Origin: an uncultured Bacillota bacterium
GTDB taxonomy: Bacteria; Bacillota_I; Bacilli_A; RF39; UBA660
NCBI GenBank assembly: GCA_947179265.1
Contig: CAMXBB010000005.1
Span: 1-20,771 of the forward strand
Length of the DNA stretch: 20,771 nt
Direction: 5' to 3'
The position numbers were made by a program, and so were the translations under genes. The notes beneath the pieces were generated by a model. The model was not told the origin of the DNA. It saw nothing but the letters and a program-made list of their open reading frames with translations, and made no database searches. Shown piece after piece: positions 15,198 through 20,771 of this stretch (position 1 is the stretch's first letter; the number at the start of each line of letters is the position of its first letter).

Positions 15198-16019
15198 TTA
15201 TCTTTTATTTTTATAAATATATGTTGTTACCAATAACAAACCTAATATTAAAAGAGCTAACATGCTACATACAGCTTTATAAAAAGATATCTTTTCTTTG
15301 CTATCATTTATTTTATCCAAAATACTTTCTTCATTTTTTTGTTTATGGGTTGTAGTTATCGAAATAATTATTTTCTCAGTAGTCTCTTTTGATGATGTCG
15401 TTTTAGTTGATTTCGGGATATAATTACTTATTTTGCTTGTTGGTGATGTTGGAATACTCTCACCTGCTACTGTAGTTGTTGGAACAAATCCTGGAACAAC
15501 ATCTAAATAGATAAAACCAAAAAGTTCTAAACCAGACCAACTCTTAGGTCCAACTTTAGCACTAACCTTATAGTTAAATACTGTACCTGTTCCATTCTTA
15601 GGTTCGATTGTCACTTCGCCAGTTTCCTTATCAACCTTACGGCTATAAACCCCACCTTGATTGGTTATCATTGTTTTACCATCCTTACTTACTGATAAAA
15701 CATATGCCACATGCCCCTCATATACTGCAATGGAATTTGCTCTAGCTTCTTTCCCTATTTCAAATCCGGCTTTTTCGGCTTTAGGTAACCAACTTGTTTC
15801 TTCTTTTCTTCCAGCTAATCCCCAATAAGGTAATTCTAAACCCGTATTTCTTTTGGCTTCATCCCATGCAACATAGATACAATTACTTACCCTAGTACCT
15901 TCAATATATTGCCAGTATCTTCGATAAGGATTATTCTTAGCTTCTACATTAAAAGGTATTAAGATAGTAAGTATCATTACCAAAAACAACACACTACTCA
16001 TTATCTTTTTAGTGTTCAT
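15198..16019 (-). CDS. Secreted, membrane-anchored CHAP-domain peptidase/amidase-like protein
   Basis: 273 aa. An N-terminal signal peptide (residues 1-27, cleavage after NVEA) precedes a CHAP-like domain: C47 in SNCIYVAWDEAK is the expected nucleophile and H103 in YEGHVAYVLSV the catalytic His, with a following MITNQGG strand. CHAP enzymes cut peptidoglycan stem peptides or amide bonds. After about residue 180 comes a Thr/Ser/Lys-rich stalk, then a C-terminal transmembrane segment (about 246-268) and KNKR, so the enzyme is probably tethered outside the membrane. No sortase motif. GAGG lies 8 bases before ATG. It could serve in wall remodelling or division. It lies alone between a terminator and the TtcA-like gene. 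Confidence 0.8.
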   Translation of the reverse strand: MNTKKIMSSVLFLVMILTILIPFNVEAKNNPYRRYWQYIEGTRVSNCIYVAWDEAKRNTGLELPYWGLAGRKEETSWLPKAEKAGFEIGKEARANSIAVYEGHVAYVLSVSKDGKTMITNQGGVYSRKVDKETGEVTIEPKNGTGTVFNYKVSAKVGPKSWSGLELFGFIYLDVVPGFVPTTTVAGESIPTSPTSKISNYIPKSTKTTSSKETTEKIIISITTTHKQKNEESILDKINDSKEKISFYKAVCSMLALLILGLLLVTTYIYKNKR

Positions 16020-16119
16020 ACAACCAACCTCAGTCTATACATCTTAATATTATCATAAAAGCCTTATAAAAGATATAGCTATTTATGATTACGACATCTT
16101 TACTAAATCATATGCTAAA

Positions 16120-16947
16120 TTATTCATTATTATCATATTCATCTAAGAAACTCTTATAAATACCATCCTTTTTTGTTCCTAAAACACAATTAAGATTAAT
16201 ATTATCTAAAGCTTTAAAGATATTATTATCAATTTCAGGATTAATATGTCTTAAATTCTTTATAAGATTTTTCATTTCTAACCTTTTACCTGCTTCTTCT
16301 GTTGCTTCACGTTCAGTAAATCTACAAGCACAATTAATAAAATGTAAATCATTAGATTTCATCCAAGTTAAAATATGCGTTTCTTTTACTAAATAAAGTG
16401 GTCTTATAAGCTCTAATCCTTCATAATTATCACTATGAAGTTTTGGCATCATAGTTTTAACTTCAGATCCATAAAACATAGATAACAAAGTTGTTTCAAT
16501 GACATCATCAAAATGATGACCTAAAGCAATCTTATTACACCCTAATTCTTTAGCTTTATTATATAGGTGTCCCCTACGCATTCTAGCACAAAGATAACAT
16601 GGACTCTTAGAAGGAACAGTATCAACCACTTCAAATATATCACTATTAAATATTTCAATATCTACATTTAATATTTTCGCATTTTCTTTTATTAATTCTA
16701 AGTTGGCTTCACGATATCCTGGATTCATTACAACATAACAAGCATCAAAATTAACCTTACCATGTCTTTTAAGCTCTTGAATACATTTAGCAAGTAAAAA
16801 GGAATCCTTTCCGCCACTAATACATACCATGATTTTATCACCATCATGAATCATATCATAATCATTTATAGCTCTAATAAATCTTGACCATATCTCTTTA
16901 CGATACTTCTTTATTATACTTCTTTCAATCTCTCTATATCTTTCCAT
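16120..16947 (-). CDS. TtcA-like PP-loop ATP pyrophosphatase (tRNA 2-thiolation type)
   Basis: 275 aa. The PP-loop SGGKDS (44-49) adenylates the target base. C117-YL-C120 plus a third Cys in NCACRF (C206 or C208) match the three cysteines that hold the 4Fe-4S cluster of TtcA, and GHHFDDVIETTL is the conserved family block. TtcA makes 2-thiocytidine at tRNA position 32. Firmicutes carry several TtcA-like paralogues without proven targets, so thiolation is likely but the tRNA position is not certain. GAGGA precedes ATG 16947. An extended -10 (TGATATAAT) lies just upstream, so it probably has its own promoter. Confidence 0.82.
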   Translation of the reverse strand: MERYREIERSIIKKYRKEIWSRFIRAINDYDMIHDGDKIMVCISGGKDSFLLAKCIQELKRHGKVNFDACYVVMNPGYREANLELIKENAKILNVDIEIFNSDIFEVVDTVPSKSPCYLCARMRRGHLYNKAKELGCNKIALGHHFDDVIETTLLSMFYGSEVKTMMPKLHSDNYEGLELIRPLYLVKETHILTWMKSNDLHFINCACRFTEREATEEAGKRLEMKNLIKNLRHINPEIDNNIFKALDNINLNCVLGTKKDGIYKSFLDEYDNNE

Positions 16948-16968
16948 ATTATCTTCCTCAACAAAAAG

Positions 16969-16977
16969 ATTATATCA
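16969..16977 (-). promoter_or_regulatory. Extended -10 of the TtcA-like gene
   Basis: Minus-strand TGATATAAT lies 22 bp before ATG 16947 and just after the terminator of the surface-protein gene. The same TTATGATATAAT string precedes the radical SAM gene, and a close variant precedes the CHAP gene. No clear -35 is present, as expected for extended -10 promoters. Confidence 0.5.
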
Positions 16978-16983
16978 TAAAGT

Positions 16984-17014
16984 ATAAAAAAAATAAGACA
17001 TATTGTCTTATTTT
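16984..17014 (-). terminator. Terminator of the large surface-protein gene
   Basis: A perfect 11-bp stem AAAATAAGACA / TGTCTTATTTT (16990-17000 and 17004-17014) with a 3-nt loop ends, on the minus strand, in a run of eight Ts. It lies 15 bp after the stop at 17030. Confidence 0.85.
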
Positions 17015-17029
17015 AATAACAAAAATTAA

Positions 17030-18892
17030 TTATTCAACTACATATGGATGTTCTGATGATCCATCTCCACTCGTTGCTACTATTCCTTTTTTTAGGACTA
17101 TTGATGGTCGTACACCATTGGTGAGACTCATGCCACCATTAGTCATATAGCCAGAAGATTCCATTCGGAATCCGTAGGAGGTATAACCATAGGAAGCAAC
17201 AGTAGACAGCGATAATGTCCAGTAAGATTGTCCAGTTTGTAGATAATAATTTATATTAGAAGGTCCCAGATTATAGCCTGCTCCTGTTAATTCATCTATT
17301 GTTATTAACCCTACTGGATATGTTAATACTCCATTTCCAGTTTTTGTATCACTTACAGTAAATCGATCATTCTTATTTGGACATGCTTCTTCATCTTTTA
17401 ATCCTGGTATTCGTGTTGTATAAGTTCTTGTATATCCGCCTAAATAGGTTTCCCCACCATTTAGTGTTAAATCAGAATCAGCAAGATATCCTCCACTTGT
17501 TATACTTCTGTCATTACACCATACGGCATCTTCTAACTTACCTTTTTGACTTGCTAGATTATCTTTAAACCAATTATCTATTGCTGTCTTTATTGTTGAA
17601 TCATTTTCATTTGCATATGATTTACTTATAATATCTTCTAGCTTTTCTCCATTTTCTAATGCTATGGCATATGCGGTGTAAATTGTCTTATCATAGGGTT
17701 TATAATATGAATATACATAATATACTGTACTACATGTTTCATTAGTCGTTTTCTTACATGTATAATGTTTGGTTTTGATATTTGCTATTGTGTTTGATTC
17801 TGATGGTTGTGTTAATGTGTATACTCCTCCACTATATGTTACATCACTTCCATATACATACTCCGTATCCTCCCATGACGTATATGCATATCTTTCTCCA
17901 TACATATACCCTATATCTGCTAATTCATTAGTATTTGTGTTAAATGCTGATTTACCTATTTGTGATGCAGTTCCCGTATTATTACATTGATTACTTGCAT
18001 CTGGTTCTCCATCATAGATTATCTTTGTTCCTCCTTGTTCTGTTGTCCTTACAATCTTCCAACAATATCCTCCAAACAATACATGATTATTAAGAGTATC
18101 TTCTACTCCATCACTATTTAAATCATCTCCACCACGGAAATAATATATTGGATATCTATCTTCTTCTGTTCCTGCTCTTAGGTAAAGGCCTTTTCCATTC
18201 GTATCTGATGGCTCTAAGCCAAAATTAATTCCTGTTGCACTTGTTACGTATTTACTTGCTACATTATCCATATAAGATATCATATCTTGACCTAGAATAT
18301 TTACATCAATCGCATCTTTGTCTCTTTCAACACCAGTTCCATTATCTTGGGTATATGTTAGATTTAAAGTGAAATCAAGTGATTTTTCTTCTGGTGGTAA
18401 ATCATCTAGAGTAATATCATATAAGAAATTAACTCTTACTTTTATTCTTTCTGTTTCTCCTGATTTTAATAAATCATTTATTTTTAATTTACCACCACCA
18501 ATATATTTATATGTTACATTTAAATACTTTTGAGTTTTTTCATCTAAACCAAGTAATTCTATACTTGATAAATATGCATCTAGGGTTCCACTATTTACAA
18601 CATCAGTTTCAAATTCATAATACTCACCTGGTGTTGTTAAGTGAAGACTAAAGTTAATTTGCGTATTACCTGGTGCAACAATAGTTGCTGGACTTTTAGC
18701 TTTCATACTTCCTTCTTTTACTTCAACATTTTCAAAATGTACATCAAAGGAAATATTTCCAATTATTGCATGACTATTAATTCCAAGTGTTGCACTTATT
18801 GCTGCAAAACCTAAACCAATAAACATTATTGCAAATAGCAATATTGTCCATTTATTAAACTTATTCAAATTATTTTTTTTGTTTAATTTCAT
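17030..18892 (-). CDS. Large secreted surface protein with a SipW/TasA-type N-terminus
   Basis: 620 aa from ATG 18892. A TTG at 18913 opens the frame but has no ribosome site, while the ATG follows AAGTAGTG. The N-terminus is basic (KLNKKNNLNKFNK), then hydrophobic WTILLFAIMFIGLGFAAISATL, then GNISFDVHFENV, the layout of SipW-processed TasA/camelysin-like proteins. Residues about 45-185 form a beta-rich domain. The remainder carries motifs common in secreted proteins of uncultured gut Firmicutes: HVLFGGYCWKIVRTTEQGG, DIGYMYG, ITIDELTGAGY, YWTLS, NGVRPSIVLKKG and the ending GSSEHPYVVE. No sortase signal or C-terminal membrane segment is seen. Probably a surface fibre or ligand-binding protein; function unknown. 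The C-terminal half is rich in Tyr, Thr and Gly. The NPKTG surface gene precedes it on the same strand, behind a terminator. Confidence 0.72.
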   Translation of the reverse strand: MKLNKKNNLNKFNKWTILLFAIMFIGLGFAAISATLGINSHAIIGNISFDVHFENVEVKEGSMKAKSPATIVAPGNTQINFSLHLTTPGEYYEFETDVVNSGTLDAYLSSIELLGLDEKTQKYLNVTYKYIGGGKLKINDLLKSGETERIKVRVNFLYDITLDDLPPEEKSLDFTLNLTYTQDNGTGVERDKDAIDVNILGQDMISYMDNVASKYVTSATGINFGLEPSDTNGKGLYLRAGTEEDRYPIYYFRGGDDLNSDGVEDTLNNHVLFGGYCWKIVRTTEQGGTKIIYDGEPDASNQCNNTGTASQIGKSAFNTNTNELADIGYMYGERYAYTSWEDTEYVYGSDVTYSGGVYTLTQPSESNTIANIKTKHYTCKKTTNETCSTVYYVYSYYKPYDKTIYTAYAIALENGEKLEDIISKSYANENDSTIKTAIDNWFKDNLASQKGKLEDAVWCNDRSITSGGYLADSDLTLNGGETYLGGYTRTYTTRIPGLKDEEACPNKNDRFTVSDTKTGNGVLTYPVGLITIDELTGAGYNLGPSNINYYLQTGQSYWTLSLSTVASYGYTSYGFRMESSGYMTNGGMSLTNGVRPSIVLKKGIVATSGDGSSEHPYVVE

Positions 18893-18902
18893 ATTAGATA
18901 TC

Positions 18903-18962
18903 ACTACTTTCAACTATCTATAATAAGACAAAATTCTCTATAATAATATTATCATTTTTTTA
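18903..18962. repeat. Direct repeat, copy 1: leader region of the large surface-protein gene
   Basis: Positions 18903-18913 and 18934-18962 are identical to 20583-20593 and 20594-20622. The 20 bp between them (18914-18933) are absent from the other copy. The ten bases TCTATAATAA occur at 18917-18926 and again at 18937-18946, exactly 20 bp apart, so slippage between them explains the difference. The element lies directly upstream of the surface-protein ATG and presumably includes its promoter, although no clean hexamer pair is visible. Confidence 0.8.
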
Positions 18963-19013
18963 GTTATAAATGTTTTAACAATATATATTTTTTGACATTA
19001 TATGTAAAAATTT

Positions 19014-19044
19014 TACAAACAAAAAAGAGGAATAAATCCTCTTT
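19014..19044 (-). terminator. Terminator of the NPKTG surface-protein gene
   Basis: Stem AAAGAGGA / TCCTCTTT (8 bp, 19024-19031 and 19037-19044) with a 5-nt loop, starting 2 bp after the stop codon. On the minus strand the second arm runs into six Ts. The same terminator recurs after the second gene copy at 20688-20708. Confidence 0.8.
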
Positions 19045-19107
19045 AATTAAATTCTTTCAAATCTATTATATCTTCTATATAAGACAAATCCTAATACCAT
19101 AAATGAT
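19021..19107. repeat. Direct repeat, copy 1: 3' end of the NPKTG gene plus terminator
   Basis: 87 bp that recur at 20685-20771 with one difference (T at 19052, C at 20716). The match is still running when the window ends, so the repeat is longer and is a gene-scale tandem duplication with a 1,664-bp offset. Confidence 0.9.
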
Positions 19108-20381
19108 ATAACTATCATTGAGATTATAAAATATTTACTTATTCCAGTCTTAGGATTACTAACACACATCCCTTGAGTTGTTATAGAATTACTCTTCTTA
19201 CATGATGAACTTGGTTTATTAGTCCATACTAATTCTCCATCACATTCATAACAAGCTGCTTTATCTTCAGTATTATTTTCAACTAAATATTTTATCGGTT
19301 TACTAACAATTATATCTCTATCATCATAAGTTGCTATATAAATAACATCGTCGTTATTATCCAAATAATTTGTATTTAACTTTTCACCTTCATTAAGAGG
19401 AGTTAACAAACGAACATTTTTTACATAAGCATATAATTTTTCTTGATCCGATTCAGATCCCCAATAATTTGTCATTGATTTTATCGATTCTTTATTAAAT
19501 TTATCAACCTTGTATGTGAAAGTTAAAGTTTGTTTACCTGTTGATTTAACTTTTAAAATATGAGTTTCATATAAAGAATAATCTTGAATACAACTCCAGT
19601 TATTATAACATTCTCTACCATAAGGAACCTCAACTGGTTGCCCATTAAACATAACTTCAAAATCATTAACATACTTAATATTATATCCAGTCCATACACG
19701 AGCATCAAATATTACTTTATCACCTTTTTTAGCATCAAAAGTAAATGTCAAAACAGCGGTATCACCATTTTCATAAATACCTTCATCTATTACATAGTAC
19801 TCTTCTATATCATTCTTTTTCCATTGGATTTTACTAGACATCTTAGGATTTTTTATATCAATGTATTTATACCATGAATAATCAGAAACTGAACCTCTAT
19901 CTTCGTAAAACTCTGTATCGATTAAATATTCATTATCTTTACTTGGCATAGTAAAATCCATATCAACTTTTCTGACTGGATAAAGTGTGATTTTATTCTC
20001 ATCAACATCTACTTCCCATGCAACAAATTCATCAATATCATAATCATTTAAATAATCTTTATAAACATCCTTTGCAGTTAAGACTTGATATCGCGAATTG
20101 TTTTGAAGAGTCATATATCTATACCCAGATCCATTATCAGCATAAGCTAAAGACATAGATGGAAGATATCCAGTATTTCTTGAATAGAAATGATAATCTT
20201 GACCAGTATATAAAATTGCATCAAAAGGAATTATATCGCCATTCTTTAAATCAGCAATATAAAATACATTTTCACTATCAGCAAAAACATAATTAAATTG
20301 TACTACTATCATAGCTAGTATCATCAATCCAAAAACAATCAAAGTATTATAAATCATTTTAGTATTACTTTTTTCTAACAT
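19047..20381 (-). CDS. Cell-wall surface protein with an NPKTG sorting-type C-terminus
   Basis: 444 aa from ATG 20381. In-frame ATGs at 20405 and 20387 are less likely: the first lies at the predicted transcription start and the second almost abuts AGGAG, which is 7 bases from 20381. A signal peptide or anchor (IYNTLIVFGLMILAMIVVQFN) ends near VFA. The exported part is beta-rich without a named domain. Near the C-terminus is a Cys cluster (CYECDG, SSCKK, GMC), then NPKTG (409-413), a hydrophobic segment and RRYNRFERI, the layout of a sortase signal. NPKTG is close to sortase B-type NPxTG motifs. No sortase is in the window. The gene has its own consensus-like promoter and terminator. A second copy begins beyond the right edge. 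Confidence 0.75.
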   Translation of the reverse strand: MLEKSNTKMIYNTLIVFGLMILAMIVVQFNYVFADSENVFYIADLKNGDIIPFDAILYTGQDYHFYSRNTGYLPSMSLAYADNGSGYRYMTLQNNSRYQVLTAKDVYKDYLNDYDIDEFVAWEVDVDENKITLYPVRKVDMDFTMPSKDNEYLIDTEFYEDRGSVSDYSWYKYIDIKNPKMSSKIQWKKNDIEEYYVIDEGIYENGDTAVLTFTFDAKKGDKVIFDARVWTGYNIKYVNDFEVMFNGQPVEVPYGRECYNNWSCIQDYSLYETHILKVKSTGKQTLTFTYKVDKFNKESIKSMTNYWGSESDQEKLYAYVKNVRLLTPLNEGEKLNTNYLDNNDDVIYIATYDDRDIIVSKPIKYLVENNTEDKAACYECDGELVWTNKPSSSCKKSNSITTQGMCVSNPKTGISKYFIISMIVISFMVLGFVLYRRYNRFERI

Positions 20382-20424
20382 ATCCATACTCCTACCAAAC
20401 TGCATTATCTATTATTATACCTAA

Positions 20425-20453
20425 ATTATACACTAATCACACATGTCGTTCAA
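20425..20453 (-). promoter_or_regulatory. Sigma-A promoter of the NPKTG surface-protein gene
   Basis: Minus strand TTGAAC (20448-20453), a 17-bp spacer and a perfect TATAAT (20425-20430). A second TATAAT lies at 20414-20419. The transcript would start near 20418, leaving a leader of about 37 nt with AGGAG before ATG 20381, which supports that start choice. Confidence 0.75.
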
Positions 20454-20582
20454 TGATAAAACCACTCTTATCTTTAAACTCGACACTATTTATTATAATA
20501 AATGATAACATTAATAAGAACCTATGAAAAACACTTTCCTTATCATACTTTATTAAATCTAATTGATGAATATTTAGATGTA

Positions 20583-20622
20583 ACTACTTTCAATTCTCTA
20601 TAATAATATTATCATTTTTTTA
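20583..20622. repeat. Direct repeat, copy 2: leader remnant of a lost surface-protein gene
   Basis: 40 bp matching the leader of the large surface-protein gene (18903-18913 plus 18934-18962), at the same position relative to an NPKTG gene end. Beyond it the similarity fades within about 10 bp (AAAGTAGT then TACATCTAA instead of GATATCTAA) and no equivalent of the MKLNKK start follows. Confidence 0.75.
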
Positions 20623-20680
20623 ACAATTCCTAAGCGCTTTATCAATAGAAACTTTTATATTTTATATAAAATTTTTACAC

Positions 20681-20708
20681 AATGAAAAAAGAGGAATAAA
20701 TCCTCTTT
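20681..20708 (-). terminator. Terminator of the second NPKTG gene copy
   Basis: The same 8-bp stem AAAGAGGA / TCCTCTTT with a 5-nt loop (20688-20708), followed on the minus strand by six Ts, as after the first copy. Confidence 0.8.
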
Positions 20709-20771
20709 AATTAAACTCTTTCAAATCTATTATATCTTCTATATAAGACAAATCCTAATACCATAAATGAT
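20685..20771. repeat. Direct repeat, copy 2: 3' end of the second NPKTG gene plus terminator
   Basis: 86 of 87 bases are identical to 19021-19107. The right boundary of the repeat is outside the window. Confidence 0.9.
20711..20771 (-). CDS. C-terminus of a second NPKTG-type surface protein (partial, right edge)
   Basis: Nineteen residues ending RRYNRFERV then TAA, identical to the end of the neighbouring NPKTG protein except for a final Val in place of Ile. They cover part of the hydrophobic anchor and the basic tail. The rest of the gene, including any NPKTG, lies beyond the window. The near identity at DNA level indicates a recent duplication or gene conversion. Confidence 0.8.
   Translation of the reverse strand, partial: SFMVLGFVLYRRYNRFERV

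Larger units (their letters stand above)
20406..20710. other. 305-bp intergenic stretch holding a promoter, a terminator and a gene-leader remnant
   Basis: From right to left it holds the terminator of the second NPKTG gene copy, a 40-bp remnant of the large surface-protein leader (20583-20622), about 130 bp with no sizeable frame, a perfect 16-bp AT palindrome (20488-20503) and the promoter of the NPKTG gene. Past the remnant, where the surface-protein ATG would fall, the sequence diverges and no matching start codon remains. Confidence 0.7.

Noticed and set aside
16884..17150. Plus-strand open frame of 88 codons between the TtcA-like and surface-protein genes
   Set aside because: It runs through a terminator hairpin and the ends of two genes on the other strand, with no start signal.
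17377..18533. Several plus-strand frames (63-73 codons) inside the large surface-protein gene
   Set aside because: All are antisense to a long protein with recognisable secreted-protein motifs.
19584..19877. Plus-strand frame of 97 codons
   Set aside because: Antisense to the NPKTG surface-protein gene and without a ribosome site.

Overview
The window is AT-rich DNA (roughly 30% GC by eye) using the standard code: TGG encodes Trp and TGA is a stop. Most starts have an AGGAG/GAGG-type ribosome site, and several promoters are near-consensus sigma-A. A YmfF/YmfH-like M16 pair, a Firmicutes-style TtcA-like PP-loop protein, an NPKTG-ended wall protein and a SipW-type secreted protein point to a low-GC Gram-positive, probably an uncultured gut Bacilli/Erysipelotrichia/RF39-like organism. 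That assignment is inference. I found no tRNA, rRNA, CRISPR array, integrase or transposase.

Layout. (1) 1-101: start of a membrane protein running off the left edge. (2) 164-5758, minus strand: a tight six-gene operon read as MmcQ/YjbR-like protein, YmfF-like inactive M16, YmfH-like M16 peptidase, short WYL regulator, double-SIS protein, PfkB kinase. (3) 5851-10859, minus strand: an 802-aa fusion of a phage-type family B DNA polymerase-like domain with a HAD phosphatase, under its own near-consensus promoter. Just upstream of it is a two-gene unit, a HerA/VirB4-like ATPase followed by a Cys-rich repeat (beta-helix-like) protein. (4) 10936-13443: an AraC/GyrI-like regulator divergent from a HipA-like kinase and a small overlapping unknown partner gene. 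(5) 13463-15136: a radical SAM/SPASM enzyme fused to two MazG-like domains. (6) 15198-16947: a secreted CHAP-domain protein and a TtcA-like protein. (7) 17030-20771: a large SipW-type surface protein, an NPKTG-anchored surface protein, and the 3' end of a second, nearly identical copy of the latter at the right edge, which indicates a local tandem duplication.

How parts may fit. In region 2, the kinase and SIS genes resemble the kinase/deglycase logic of FrlD/FrlB. What the M16 pair does beside them is unclear. Regions 3 and 5 carry domains typical of tailed-phage nucleotide and DNA metabolism (polymerase, MazG) but fused to other enzymes, in a chromosomal-looking setting without phage structural genes. 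These fusions are the strongest candidates for something undescribed. Regions 6-7 are cell-surface and housekeeping functions.
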